Notes: generated by a model not told the origin, from the sequence alone. A DNA stretch of 64,000 nt from Microbacterium paludicola (GCF_015235415.1 NZ_JADGLL010000012.1:1-64000); one strand, 5' to 3'; shown: positions 17,910-28,094, counted from the first letter of the stretch. Numbers and translations: made by a program.

Positions 17910-17936
17910 GTGTCCCTTATGTTTCCGGCATGTTAC
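17910..17936 (-). promoter_or_regulatory. GlnR-type binding box upstream of glnA1
   Basis: Read on the minus strand: GTAAC-N6-GAAAC-N6-GACAC. This matches the actinobacterial GlnR consensus gTnAC-n6-GAAAc-n6-GtnAC in spacing at all three half-boxes, with one mismatch in the third. The fourth half-box is degenerate. It lies about 90 nt upstream of glnA1. Confidence 0.7.
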
Positions 17937-17971
17937 GGCGGCCCTCGGAAGGCGCGCCCGCCAGGGCGATC

Positions 17972-17977
17972 TAGGCT
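17972..17977 (+). promoter_or_regulatory. -10 element of RDD gene
   Basis: TAGGCT lies 6 nt before the ATG at 17984. Confidence 0.55.
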
Positions 17978-17983
17978 GGAGCG

Positions 17984-18412
17984 ATGCGCCGTAACGAGCG
18001 GCCGAAGGGACTCGAGATGACCACCTCCGCAGACGCGTACCCCGGCCAGCGACTGGGGTTGCCGCCGACCGGACGCGGAAGCGTGGCGCGGGTCCCGCGA
18101 CGCCTCGCCGGGCTCGCGATCGACTGGCTCGCTGCTGTCGTCATCTCCATCGCCTTCTTCGACTACGACCCGCTCGCGACGATGGCGATCTTCGCCGTGG
18201 TGCACATCCTGTTCATCCCGACGATCGGCGGCAGCCCCGGCCATCGGATCGCGGGGATGCGCCTGCAGCTCGCGACCGGCGGATGGCCCGGCCTGTGGCG
18301 TCCGATCGTTCGGACGCTGCTGCTGGTGCTCGTGATCCCTGCCGTGATCTGGGATCCGGATCAGCGCGGCCTCCACGATCGCGCCGCCGGCACCATCCTG
18401 GTCCGCGCGTAG
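17984..18412 (+). CDS. RDD-family membrane protein
   Basis: The 142-residue protein carries an RDD domain: [21 protein letters not shown] (Arg-Asp variant), a second membrane helix ([13 protein letters not shown]), a [13 protein letters not shown] turn, and a third hydrophobic segment ([18 protein letters not shown]) ending [17 protein letters not shown] proteins are small membrane proteins, some with ion-transport links; the substrate is unknown here. Two starts are plausible: the leaderless ATG at 17984, and ATG 18017, which has the ribosome site aagggactcgag. It lies next to glnA1 in many actinobacteria. Confidence 0.88.
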   Translation: MRRNERPKGLEMTTSADAYPGQRLGLPPTGRGSVARVPRRLAGLAIDWLAAVVISIAFFDYDPLATMAIFAVVHILFIPTIGGSPGHRIAGMRLQLATGGWPGLWRPIVRTLLLVLVIPAVIWDPDQRGLHDRAAGTILVRA

Positions 18413-18450
18413 CGGGCGCGGGCCGCCCGAGGCGGCGTCCCCGGAGATGG

Positions 18451-18478
18451 GAGAAGCCCCGCCGTGGCGGGGCTTCTC
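18451..18478. terminator. Bidirectional terminator between RDD and DUF4191 genes
   Basis: A perfect 13-bp palindrome (GAGAAGCCCCGCC and its complement) with a two-base centre lies between convergent genes. Confidence 0.85.
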
Positions 18479-18487
18479 AGGTCAGGA

Positions 18488-19195
18488 TCAGCGCGGACGC
18501 GGTGCGCGTGCCTTGGTCGGATCGATTCCCTTGGGGATCGGCAGCGACGCGAGCGACTGCGACACCGACTCGATGCGCTGGACCACGGCGCCCATCGTGG
18601 CGCGGTCGATGGCCTTCGGGTACGACTTGATCGTGCGGACGAGCTCGGCGATCGAGACCTCGTCCTCGCCGTGTCCGACGTAGAGCTCGTGGACGGGGAC
18701 CCCGTTCGCGACCCGGCTGACCTTCATCCGCTCGTCGCGCATGAGGCGCGTCAGGCGGCCGCGGCTTCCCTCGCCGACGATGACCACGCCGCCGCGGCCG
18801 ACCGCGCGGTACACGGCCTCCTGCGTCTTCGGGTTCACACCCACGGGCATCTCGCTCGAGCGCCAGTTGCGGCCGAGCATCGTCGACAGGACGTGGCCGG
18901 TGGCGCCGGGCATTCCGTCGAGCTTGCGGTACATCGCCTTGGTCGAGAGGCGCGTGAGCGTCATCATCGCGGCGAGCAGGCCGAGCATAAGACCGGCAAG
19001 ACCCCACAGGATGAGGCCGAGCGGGTCGGGCTGGAGCAGCACGCCCAGCAGGATGCCGACCGCGAGACCCAGCACCAGGATGCCGAGCAGCAGCCAGCCG
19101 AGCCACGGGTACACCTCGCGTGTGAAGGTGAACAGGGACCGGATCTGCCGGAAGAAACCGGGGCGCTTCTCTGCCTCGGGGGTGCGTGCTGCCAT
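18488..19195 (-). CDS. DUF4191 membrane protein
   Basis: The 235-residue protein matches the actinobacterial DUF4191 family. A basic N-terminus with an aromatic stretch (FFRQIRSLFTFTREVYPW) leads into two membrane helices (about residues 30-80), then a cytosolic domain with YRKLDGMPGATGHVL, VGVNPKTQEAVYRAVGRGGVVIVGEG, and a conserved helical end. Function is unknown. It is commonly found near the lipoyl and 2-oxoacid dehydrogenase genes and glnA, as here. A -10 TAGTCT 6 nt upstream makes it probably leaderless. Confidence 0.88.
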   Translation of the reverse strand: MAARTPEAEKRPGFFRQIRSLFTFTREVYPWLGWLLLGILVLGLAVGILLGVLLQPDPLGLILWGLAGLMLGLLAAMMTLTRLSTKAMYRKLDGMPGATGHVLSTMLGRNWRSSEMPVGVNPKTQEAVYRAVGRGGVVIVGEGSRGRLTRLMRDERMKVSRVANGVPVHELYVGHGEDEVSIAELVRTIKSYPKAIDRATMGAVVQRIESVSQSLASLPIPKGIDPTKARAPRPR

Positions 19196-19201
19196 ACCTC
19201 C

Positions 19202-19207
19202 AGACTA
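19202..19207 (-). promoter_or_regulatory. -10 element of DUF4191 gene
   Basis: TAGTCT on the minus strand ends 6 nt before the ATG at 19195; the intervening ggaggt could also act as a ribosome site. Confidence 0.6.
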
Positions 19208-19337
19208 CCCAGTGCCCGGCGACGTTCCGACCCGTCCGGTGCCGCAGCGACCCGTCCACAGGCCGATGTTCGCGCAGGGCGATGCACACCTGCGGCATCG
19301 AGCCCCACGGCGACGCGCTGCGGCGCAGGATTGCCGC

Positions 19338-20702
19338 ATGTCCGCCACCGCTCGCCCCTCTGACGCGCCGTCCGTCCTCGACCCCGCGCCGGCCGGGTCC
19401 GAGCCGCCCCTCACGGACGCCTATCGACCCATTCGGCGCATCGCCCTGCCGCACGCGCCCGTGGCGGGGATGCTCGCCGCGGCGGGGGAGCGGCGCGTGC
19501 TGCTCGCCGACGCCGAGGCCTGCGCCGGTCGCGTCTTCCTCGGCAGGTCGGATCTTCCCCACCACCTCCTGGTCCCCCTCGACCTCGTCCGGCGCGCCGA
19601 CGGCCACGACCTCGAGCTTCCCTGGTGCCGCGAGCCGCTCGCGCGCCTGCTCGACCGTCGCGCGGCGGAGAACAGGCCGCTGGCGGGCGGCGAGCTGGTG
19701 ACCGTCGCCGTGAGCCTCGCGCGCGGCGCGTGCGAGGCGTGGGAGGACGTCCCGCCGGAGGCCGAGCCGCCGCCCGGCCGGTGGTGGATCGACGACGAGG
19801 GGCGCCCGCTGTTCGCGCCGGCGGATGACGGCGCTCCCGTGGCGGAGGAGGCGAGTGCGCTCCTCGCGCGGGCCGCCGCGCACACGAAGGACCGGGTGCT
19901 GCGCCGAGTGATCGAGGAGGCGCGAGACGCCCTCGAACGACCGCGCCGGCTTCACCGCGCACTGGGGGCGCTCGAAGACGCGCTGTTCGAGTGCTACGCG
20001 CCCAGGGCGATCGAGCGCGGCGAGGGAAGGGCAGCGGATGCCGGTGCGGTCGTGCGCCTCGACGACGCACCGGAGCTTCCCGCGGGGCCGAGCCCGGGTG
20101 CGAGTCTTGCCGGCATCCTCGGGCACTTCACGGATCCGGGCCTCGCCGACGCCGTAGGAGACGCGCTCGACAGGACGCGCACCGCGGCGCGGCGCGCCCT
20201 GGGCACGGGGCGGAGACTGCCGGTGCTGGTGGGAGCGGCCGCGGCGGTGCTCGTTGTGGTCGGCGGGCTCATGTGGCCGTCGGATCCGGAGCCGGCCGAT
20301 GCCCACGCGGCGAAGGGCGCCACGCCCACACCCTCGGCGACCGCGCCCGCCACCGCCGCGCCGGGGGTGCCGACTCCCGAACCGAGCGGCACCGCCGATG
20401 CCCCGGCCGAGGACGCGCAGGCCGCGGCCGAGCGGCTGCTCGCGGAACTCGCCGACTGCGCCGCGCACGGCGACCCGCTGTGCGAGGGCATCCGGGACGA
20501 CCCCGCGGAGCCTTTCCCGGACGAGGTGCTCGCCGCGGTGGCCGCGTCGGCCGAGGCCGTGCTGCTCGACGACTACGGCGACGTGGCGGTCTTCCGCGTC
20601 CAGGATGCGGACGGCGCGCCGCAGGCCGTGCTGATGCAGCTCGTCAGGCTCGACGGCCGCTGGCTCATCCGCAGCGCGCAGGCTCTCTCGGGAGCAGGAT
20701 GA
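19338..20702 (+). CDS. Hypothetical membrane-anchored protein, possible pseudokinase
   Basis: The 454-residue protein has a cytosolic half (residues 1-290), one membrane helix (about 294-313), a Thr/Pro/Ala-rich linker, and an extracellular domain (about 360-454). The cytosolic half has a kinase-like order: a segment resembling hinge and helix D (PWCREPLARLLDRRAA), a helix-E-like GGELVTVAVSLARGACEAW, and WWIDDEGRPLFAP where kinases have the catalytic-loop strands. No HRD, DFG or P-loop is seen. The extracellular end (ADGAPQAVLMQLVRLDGRWLIRSAQAL) resembles small alpha+beta ligand-binding folds. A CAGGAT hexamer sits 7 nt before the ATG. Coding status is supported by length and codon pattern; function is speculative. 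Confidence 0.75.
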   Translation: MSATARPSDAPSVLDPAPAGSEPPLTDAYRPIRRIALPHAPVAGMLAAAGERRVLLADAEACAGRVFLGRSDLPHHLLVPLDLVRRADGHDLELPWCREPLARLLDRRAAENRPLAGGELVTVAVSLARGACEAWEDVPPEAEPPPGRWWIDDEGRPLFAPADDGAPVAEEASALLARAAAHTKDRVLRRVIEEARDALERPRRLHRALGALEDALFECYAPRAIERGEGRAADAGAVVRLDDAPELPAGPSPGASLAGILGHFTDPGLADAVGDALDRTRTAARRALGTGRRLPVLVGAAAAVLVVVGGLMWPSDPEPADAHAAKGATPTPSATAPATAAPGVPTPEPSGTADAPAEDAQAAAERLLAELADCAAHGDPLCEGIRDDPAEPFPDEVLAAVAASAEAVLLDDYGDVAVFRVQDADGAPQAVLMQLVRLDGRWLIRSAQALSGAG

Positions 20703-20719
20703 GCCCCCGCGTGAATGCG

Positions 20720-20758
20720 GAAGGGGCCCGACCGGCGAGATGCCGGCCGAGCCCCTTC
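20720..20758. terminator. Terminator between the pseudokinase-like gene and sucB
   Basis: Outer stem GAAGGGGC/GCCCCTTC (20720-20727, 20751-20758) and inner stem ACCGGC/GCCGGC form one long hairpin between convergent genes. Confidence 0.8.
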
Positions 20759-20768
20759 AGGCAGCGGG

Positions 20769-22559
20769 TCAGATGCCGAGGTCGCCCGTGAAGGCAGCCT
20801 CCTCGAGACGGGCCTTGACCGCCGACAGGAAGCGGGCCGCGTCGGCGCCGTCGATCGTGCGGTGGTCGTAGGACAGCGCGAGGTAGACGTACGAGCGGAT
20901 GCCGATGGCCTCCACGCCGTCGACCTTCACGACACCGGGACGCTTGTAGACGATTCCCGTGCCGAGGATCGCCGACTGCGGCAGGAACACGACGGGGGTG
21001 TCGAACAGCGCGCCACGCGAACCGGTGTTGGTCAGCGTGAACGTGCCGCCCGCGAGCTCGTCGGGCTTCAGCTTGTTGTCGCGCGTGCGCGCGGCGAGGT
21101 CGGCGATCTCGGTCGAGATCTGAGCGAGGTTCTTCGTCGCCGCGTCGCGCAGCACCGGAGTGAGCAGGCCGCGCGGCGTGTCGACCGCGATCGAGATGTT
21201 CTCGGACGCGGGGTAGACGATGTTCTCGCCGTCCAGCGTCGAGTTGATGATCGGGTACGCCTGCAGCGCCTCGGCCGCGGCGAGAGCGAAGAACGGAAGG
21301 AACGACAGCTTGCCGCCGGTCTTCGCGACGAAGTCGCTCTGCACCTGGCTGCGCAGAGCGGCGACCTTCGTCACATCCACCTCGACCACGGTGGTGAGCT
21401 GCGCCGTCGAGTTCATCGACTCGACCGCGCGCGACGCGAGCACCTTGCGCAGGCGCGACATCGGCTGGGTCGTGCCGCGCAGCTCCGAGACCTCGAGCTT
21501 CGTGGCGGGAGCGGCCTGGGCGGGCGCCTCGGCGGCGGCGGGAGCCGAAGCGGTCTCCGCAGCCTTCAGGACGTCCTCCTTGCGGATTCGGCCGCCGACA
21601 CCGGTGCCCGTGACGGTCGCCAGGTCGACGCCGTTCTGCGCGGCGAGGCGGCGCACCAGCGGCGTGACGTAGACCTTGTCGTCGTCCGCCGAGGGCGTGA
21701 ACGTGGGCGCGGCGGGCTCGGCCTTCGGGGCCTCCTGCGCCGGAGCCGAGGGCTGGGCCGGAGCGGCGGGCTGCGCCGGCGCGGCCGGAGCCGGGGCCTC
21801 CTGAGCCGGAGCCGGGGCCTCCTGTGCCGGGGCCTCCTGTGCCGGCGCCTCCTGTGCGGGCGCCTCCGGGGCGGCCGGAGCCTCCTGCGCGGCAGCCGGG
21901 GCGCCGCTGCCGACGCGGGCGAGCACGGCGCCGACCTCGACGGTCTCGTCCTCCTGGACGAGGATCTCCTGGATCACGCCGGCGACCGGCGAGGGGATCT
22001 CGGTGTCGACCTTGTCGGTCGAGATCTCCAGCAGCGCCTCGTCGACGGCGATCTCGTCGCCGACCTTCTTCAGCCAGCGGGTGACCGTTCCCTCGGTGAC
22101 GCTCTCGCCGAGCTCGGGAAGCACGATGTCGGTGGCGTCGCCGGACGAGCTCGGGGCCGGCGCCGTCTCGGCGACCGGTGCGGGCTGCTCGGCGGGGGCC
22201 TCGGCGGCGGGCGCGGGCGCCTGCTCGGCCGGCGCCTGCTCCGCCGGAGCGGCCTCGGCGGGCGCCTGCTCGGCGGGCGCCTGCTCGGCGGCCGGCGCGT
22301 CGTCCTGCGCGCCGGAGCCCGAGCCGTCGCCGATCTTCGCCAGCACGGCGCCGACCTCGACGGTCTCGTCCTCCTGAACGAGGATCTCCTCGATCACGCC
22401 TGCGACGGGCGACGGGATCTCGGTGTCGACCTTGTCGGTCGAGATCTCCAACAGGGCCTCGTCGACGGCGATCGTGTCGCCGACCTTCTTCAGCCAGCGG
22501 GTGACCGTTCCCTCGGTGACGCTTTCGCCGAGTTCGGGGAGGACCACGGAAGTACTCAT
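20769..22559 (-). CDS. sucB: Dihydrolipoamide acyltransferase E2 (SucB type)
   Basis: The 596-residue E2 subunit of 2-oxoacid dehydrogenase complexes. It has two nearly identical lipoyl domains (residues 2-77 and about 135-210), each with the lipoylated lysine in EISTDKVDTEIPSP, joined by long Ala/Pro/Glu-rich flexible linkers. The peripheral subunit-binding domain follows (VTPLVRRLAAQNGVDLATVTGTGVGGRI split across about residues 300-335), then the catalytic domain with the HxxxDG motif DHRTIDGADAARF. In actinobacteria this E2 serves pyruvate and 2-oxoglutarate dehydrogenases. The start has a strong ribosome site (gaaggagactcc). lpdA, its E3 partner, lies just upstream. Confidence 0.95.
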   Translation of the reverse strand: MSTSVVLPELGESVTEGTVTRWLKKVGDTIAVDEALLEISTDKVDTEIPSPVAGVIEEILVQEDETVEVGAVLAKIGDGSGSGAQDDAPAAEQAPAEQAPAEAAPAEQAPAEQAPAPAAEAPAEQPAPVAETAPAPSSSGDATDIVLPELGESVTEGTVTRWLKKVGDEIAVDEALLEISTDKVDTEIPSPVAGVIQEILVQEDETVEVGAVLARVGSGAPAAAQEAPAAPEAPAQEAPAQEAPAQEAPAPAQEAPAPAAPAQPAAPAQPSAPAQEAPKAEPAAPTFTPSADDDKVYVTPLVRRLAAQNGVDLATVTGTGVGGRIRKEDVLKAAETASAPAAAEAPAQAAPATKLEVSELRGTTQPMSRLRKVLASRAVESMNSTAQLTTVVEVDVTKVAALRSQVQSDFVAKTGGKLSFLPFFALAAAEALQAYPIINSTLDGENIVYPASENISIAVDTPRGLLTPVLRDAATKNLAQISTEIADLAARTRDNKLKPDELAGGTFTLTNTGSRGALFDTPVVFLPQSAILGTGIVYKRPGVVKVDGVEAIGIRSYVYLALSYDHRTIDGADAARFLSAVKARLEEAAFTGDLGI

Positions 22560-22594
22560 GTCGGAGTCTCCTTCAGGATTCGATGACGTTCTAC

Positions 22595-22600
22595 AGCTTA
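22595..22600 (-). promoter_or_regulatory. Candidate -10 of sucB
   Basis: TAAGCT on the minus strand lies 35 nt before the sucB start in the 77-nt gap after lpdA, so sucB may have its own promoter. Confidence 0.35.
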
Positions 22601-22636
22601 GTGACGTGCGGTCCTCGGATCGGGCCGCATCGGGTT

Positions 22637-24010
22637 TCAGATCGCGTGAAGCGGCTTGCCCGCAAGAGCCAGGAAGGCCTCGCCGAGCGCCTCGCTCTGG
22701 GTGGGGTGGGCGTGGATGAGCGGCGCGATGTCCTCGGGGTGCGCCTCCCAGGCGACCGCGAGCTGCCCCTCCGTGATGAGCTCGCCCACCCGGTCGCCGA
22801 GCAGGTGCACGCCCAGGATGGGGCCGTCGACGCGGCGCACGACCTTGACGAGCCCGCCCGTGCCGATGATCTCGCTCTTGCCGTTTCCGGCCAGGTTGTA
22901 CTCGTACGAGGTCACGCCCTCGGCGCCGTGCTCGGCGACCGCCTGCGCCTCCGTCAGCCCGACGGAAGCCGCCTCGGGATGGGAGTAGGTGACCTTCGGG
23001 ATCTGCGTCTCGGGAACGGGCACGGGATCGAGCCCCGCGATCGCCTCGGCGACGAAGATGCCCTGCTGGAACCCGCGGTGAGCGAGCTGGAGGCCGGGCA
23101 CGATGTCGCCCACGGCCCACACCCCCTCCGCGGTCGTGCGCAGTCGCTCGTCGACCGTGACGAAGCCGCGATCCAGCGAGACGCCGGCCTCCTCGAAACC
23201 CAGACCGGCGGTTGCCGGCCCACGGCCGACGGCGACCAGCAGGTAGTCGGCGCGAAGCGAGGCGCCGTCCTCGAGCGTGACCGTGACGCCGTCGCCATCC
23301 TGCGTCGCCGAGGCGAAGCGGACGCCGAGGCGCGCCTGGATGCCGCGCTTGCGGTATGCGCGCTCGAGGCCCTTGCTGAGAGCGATGTCCTCGTTCGGGA
23401 TCAGGTGTTCGAACGCCTCGACGATCGTGACCTCGGCGCCGAAGGAACGCCACACGCTGGCGAACTCGACGCCGATCACGCCGCCGCCGAGGATGATGAC
23501 GCTTCCCGGGACCTCGTCGAGGGCGAGGGCGCCCTCGCTCGTCAGGATGCGGCCGCCGATCTCCAGGCTCGGCAGGGTGCGGCTGTACGAGCCGGTGGCC
23601 AGCACGACGTCGCGGCCCGTGTACGTGTCGTCTCCGACCCGGACAGTGCGTCCGGCCTCGAGCCGTCCCTCGCCCGCGATCACGGTGATCCCGCGACGGG
23701 CGATGAGGCCCTCGAGGCCCTTGAACTTCTTCGCGACGATTCCCTCGCGGTACGCGCGCAGGCCGGCTGGGTCGATGCCGCCGAGCGAGGCGGTCACGCC
23801 GTACGAGGCGGCCTCGCGCACGGAATCGGCGACCTCGGCCGCGTGGAGCAGCGCCTTCGTGGGGATGCACCCGCGGTGAAGGCACGTGCCGCCGAGGCGG
23901 TCCTTCTCGATCAGTGCGACGGTCTTGCCGAGCTCGGAGGCGCGCAGCGCGGCGGCGTATCCGCCGCTGCCGCCGCCGAGGACGACGACGTCGAAGTCGT
24001 GAGCGGTCAC
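22637..24010 (-). CDS. lpdA: Dihydrolipoyl dehydrogenase E3
   Basis: The 457-residue flavoprotein reoxidises dihydrolipoamide with NAD+. The FAD-binding GxGxxG (VVLGGGSGGYAAALRA) starts at residue 9, the redox disulfide is in GGTCLHRGCIPTKALL, the NAD-binding fold is IILGGGVIGVEFASVW, the second FAD motif is GVWAVGDI, and the C-terminal His-Glu pair is in HAHPTQSEALGEA. The start is a GTG that overlaps the pepA stop (GTGA), so it is coupled to pepA. Longer upstream reading is arginine-rich shadow sequence. Confidence 0.95.
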   Translation of the reverse strand: MTAHDFDVVVLGGGSGGYAAALRASELGKTVALIEKDRLGGTCLHRGCIPTKALLHAAEVADSVREAASYGVTASLGGIDPAGLRAYREGIVAKKFKGLEGLIARRGITVIAGEGRLEAGRTVRVGDDTYTGRDVVLATGSYSRTLPSLEIGGRILTSEGALALDEVPGSVIILGGGVIGVEFASVWRSFGAEVTIVEAFEHLIPNEDIALSKGLERAYRKRGIQARLGVRFASATQDGDGVTVTLEDGASLRADYLLVAVGRGPATAGLGFEEAGVSLDRGFVTVDERLRTTAEGVWAVGDIVPGLQLAHRGFQQGIFVAEAIAGLDPVPVPETQIPKVTYSHPEAASVGLTEAQAVAEHGAEGVTSYEYNLAGNGKSEIIGTGGLVKVVRRVDGPILGVHLLGDRVGELITEGQLAVAWEAHPEDIAPLIHAHPTQSEALGEAFLALAGKPLHAI

Positions 24011-25494
24011 TGCACCTCTCCACCCGCGGCGACGAAATCGATCAGCGCGCGGATGCTGGCCCCCGTGGGCCCCTTGTCCGTGAAGCCGTAGGCGGCGCTC
24101 GCGCTCATGGCGGAGCCGGCGATGTCGAGGTGCACCCACGGGATCCGCGGGGCGTCGTCGCCGTCACCCGTGCGACCGACGAAGTGCTGCAGGAACAGCC
24201 CCGCGTACAGGGCGCCGCCGTTGCGGTTTCCCATGTCGGCGTTGCGGAGATCGGCGACGCGCGACTCGAGCTGCTCGGCGATGTGCTCAGGCAGGGGGAG
24301 CGGCCAGGCGAGCTCTCCGGTGCGGTCGGCCGAGCGCAGGAACGCGTCGACCGCATCGCCGTGGCCCATCACGCCGGTGTGGCGCGTGCCCAGGGCGGCC
24401 ATCACGGCGCCGGTCAGGGTCGCGACGTCGACGATGACATCCGGGTTCTCGCGGCTCGCCGCGACCAGGCCGTCGGCGAGGACGAGGCGTCCCTCGGCAT
24501 CGGTGTTCGTCACCTCGACCGTGGTGCCGTCGAGCATGGTGAGCACGTCTCCCGGGCGCGTGGCGCGGCCCGAGGGCATGTTGTCGGCGATGCACATCCA
24601 GCCGGTGACGCGCACGGGGAGCTCGAGCTGCGCGGCGGCGCGGACGACGGCGAGCACCTCGGCGGCGCCGGTCATGTCCTCGTTCATGCCGAGCATCGAG
24701 GCCGCGGGCTTGAGCGAGAGGCCGCCGGTGTCGAACGTGATCCCCTTGCCGACGAGCGCGATGTGGCGCTGCGCGCCCTCCGGCGCCCACTCGAGGCGCA
24801 CGAGGCGGGGCGGGCGGTCCGATCCCTTGCCGACGCCGAGGATGCCGCCGAAGCCGCCCTCCTCGAGGGCCTCCTCGTCGTACACGGTCACGTCGATGTC
24901 GAGATCGGCCGTGGCGGCCACCGCGGCCTCGGCGAGCTGCTCCGGGCTCTGGCGGTCGGCCGTGGTCGAGACGAGATCCTTCACCAGGGCGACCGCCTCG
25001 GCGGCCGCGCGCACCGTGGCGAGCTCGGCGTCGTCGACCGGGCCGGGCACGTGCACGATGACCGAGGAGGCGCGACGCTTCTTCTTCGCCTTCTCCGGAT
25101 CCTGCGTCTTGTACGACTCGAACGAGTAGGCACCGAGGGATGCGCCCTCGGCGGCGGCGCGCCAGGCGTCGTCAACATCGGCGGCGACGTGCACCGCGAC
25201 GGTGTCGAAGCCGGTCAGCATCCGTGCGGCGGTGCCGACGGCCTCGCGGACGGCGGTGGCGTCCGGATCCGATCCGAGACCGACGACCGCGAGCGGACGG
25301 TCGGTCACGTCGGGGGCGTAGACGCGGGCGAACGAGTTCTTCGCGCCGGTGAATCCCGTGGCGTCGAGCGCCGGGCGCAGGCCGGGAAGGTCGAGTTCGT
25401 CGCCCTCGGCGAACGAGGGAAGCGCCAGGATCGCGGCCTCCGCGCTTTCCTGGGGGAACGAGTCTTGGGTCAGCGCGAGAGCGGGAATCGGCAT
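24007..25494 (-). CDS. pepA: Leucyl aminopeptidase (M17)
   Basis: The 495-residue cytosolic aminopeptidase of family M17 needs two divalent metals. The variable N-terminal domain covers residues 1-165. The catalytic domain shows the metal ligands in GKGITFDTGGLSLKP (about 245-259) and NTDAEGRLVLAD (about 330-341), with MGNRNGGALYAGLFLQHFVG near the end. It probably trims N-terminal residues from peptides. A -10 TAGGAT lies exactly 6 nt before the ATG, so it is leaderless, and it heads the operon pepA-lpdA-sucB. It is divergent from the second PAC2 gene. Confidence 0.95.
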   Translation of the reverse strand: MPIPALALTQDSFPQESAEAAILALPSFAEGDELDLPGLRPALDATGFTGAKNSFARVYAPDVTDRPLAVVGLGSDPDATAVREAVGTAARMLTGFDTVAVHVAADVDDAWRAAAEGASLGAYSFESYKTQDPEKAKKKRRASSVIVHVPGPVDDAELATVRAAAEAVALVKDLVSTTADRQSPEQLAEAAVAATADLDIDVTVYDEEALEEGGFGGILGVGKGSDRPPRLVRLEWAPEGAQRHIALVGKGITFDTGGLSLKPAASMLGMNEDMTGAAEVLAVVRAAAQLELPVRVTGWMCIADNMPSGRATRPGDVLTMLDGTTVEVTNTDAEGRLVLADGLVAASRENPDVIVDVATLTGAVMAALGTRHTGVMGHGDAVDAFLRSADRTGELAWPLPLPEHIAEQLESRVADLRNADMGNRNGGALYAGLFLQHFVGRTGDGDDAPRIPWVHLDIAGSAMSASAAYGFTDKGPTGASIRALIDFVAAGGEVQ

Positions 25495-25500
25495 TCCTCC

Positions 25501-25506
25501 ATCCTA
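25501..25506 (-). promoter_or_regulatory. -10 element of leaderless pepA operon
   Basis: TAGGAT on the minus strand ends 6 nt before the pepA ATG. Confidence 0.65.
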
Positions 25507-25550
25507 GGTACGCGCAGAGCGGAACAGGTCCCGGGCACTCCGGGGGCTCG

Positions 25551-25556
25551 TAGCAT
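25551..25556 (+). promoter_or_regulatory. -10 element of leaderless PAC2 gene
   Basis: TAGCAT lies 6 nt before the ATG at 25563. Confidence 0.6.
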
Positions 25557-25562
25557 GGATGC

Positions 25563-26495
25563 ATGCCCTCGACAGGTGACATCTATGAGCGGGTCGCGAA
25601 CGGTCCGATCGTTCCGGACGGACTTCCCCTCGTCATCCTGATGACGGGGTTCACCGATGCGGGCGGTGCCGTGTCGAACCTCATCGACTTCGCGCGCGAG
25701 GAGCTGAACCCGCGGCCCGTCGTCGTGTTCTCGAACGACGCGCTGCTCGACTACCGGGCGCGGCGCCCCATCGTGACCTTCGAGCAGGATCACCTGAGCG
25801 ACTACCGGCCGCCGCGTCTCGAGCTCTCGCTCGCGCACGACGCGCTGGGTCAGCCCTTCCTGCTGCTCTCGGGCTACGAGCCGGATTTCTCGTGGGATGC
25901 GTTCGCCGAGGCGGCGGTCGACTTCGCCGATCGCTACGCCGTGAAGTCGATCACGTGGGTGCACGCGATCGCGATGCCGGTGCCGCACACCCGCACGCTG
26001 GGCGTCACCGTCAGCGGAAACCGCGCCGACCTGATCGAGGCGCACTCCATCTGGCACCCGCGCACGCAGGTGCCGGCGACGGTCGGGCACCTGCTGGAGT
26101 ACCGCTTCATCGAGTCGGGCTTCGACACGGCGGGCTTCGTCCTGCTCGTGCCTCACTACCTGGCCGAGACCGACTACCCGGCGGCGACGATCGCCGCCCT
26201 CGACAAGCTGATGGCCGCCACGGGCCTGGTCTTCGCGCTGGACGAGCTGTACGGCGAGAACCGCGAGTATCTCGGCAAGGTCGAGGACCAGATCGCCGGC
26301 AACGAGGAGCTGGGCCGGATGGTGCAGGGACTCGAGGAGCGCTACGACGCCTACGCCGCGGGACTCGCCGGCGGCACGCCGACGGTCGGCGGGCTGCGGG
26401 AGGGCGAGCTGCCGAGCGCCGACGAGCTCGCGGCCGAGCTCGAGCGGTTCCTCGCGTCGCGCCCGAGCGGCGACGACGACAAGCGCGGAAGCTGA
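25563..26495 (+). CDS. PAC2 family protein (second paralog)
   Basis: The 310-residue paralog of the PAC2 protein at 222-1112. The family motifs are LVILMTGFTDAGGA near residue 22 and VHAIAMPVPHTRTLGVT near residue 140. The helical end is acidic and finishes GDDDKRGS. Sequence between the two paralogs differs strongly outside the core, so they are not a recent duplication. A position before the principal sigma factor gene is common in Micrococcales. The molecular role is unknown. Confidence 0.9.
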   Translation: MPSTGDIYERVANGPIVPDGLPLVILMTGFTDAGGAVSNLIDFAREELNPRPVVVFSNDALLDYRARRPIVTFEQDHLSDYRPPRLELSLAHDALGQPFLLLSGYEPDFSWDAFAEAAVDFADRYAVKSITWVHAIAMPVPHTRTLGVTVSGNRADLIEAHSIWHPRTQVPATVGHLLEYRFIESGFDTAGFVLLVPHYLAETDYPAATIAALDKLMAATGLVFALDELYGENREYLGKVEDQIAGNEELGRMVQGLEERYDAYAAGLAGGTPTVGGLREGELPSADELAAELERFLASRPSGDDDKRGS

Positions 26496-26554
26496 CGGAA
26501 GAGCGCCTCCCGGCGGAATACCGGAGCCCCTCGAACCGTTGTCTCCACTGTCGC

Positions 26555-26574
26555 GCGAGGCGGAGCCGCCTCGC
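26555..26574 (+). terminator. Terminator after PAC2 gene
   Basis: GCGAGGCGG and its complement CCGCCTCGC form a tight palindrome 60 nt after the stop. Confidence 0.55.
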
Positions 26575-26738
26575 CGTAAGGGTCGGGTGAGGGAGCGTCG
26601 CCCGACGTATGAGAGAATGGGTGTCCGACCCGTTGTCGAGACGGCGCATATGACGGCGCTGGACTTGACAAGGGTCTTACTAGTGCCCGTACACACCCGG
26701 GGGCGCGGCGCGCAAGCGTCGCCGGTGAAAGGCGAAAC
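26575..26738 (+). promoter_or_regulatory. Upstream region of the principal sigma factor gene
   Basis: A perfect -35 TTGACA is at 26665-26670, but no good -10 follows at 16-18 nt (cgtaca at best). GAGAAT at 26612-26617 is another possible -10. The ribosome site is aaagg, 5-8 nt before the GTG. The exact promoter cannot be fixed from sequence. Confidence 0.35.

Positions 26739-28090
<1,352 letters not shown>

Positions 28091-28094
<4 letters not shown>

Noticed and set aside
26665..26693. A sigma-70 promoter using TTGACA before sigA
   Set aside because: The -35 is perfect but no acceptable -10 lies 16-18 nt downstream, so I list only the region as uncertain.
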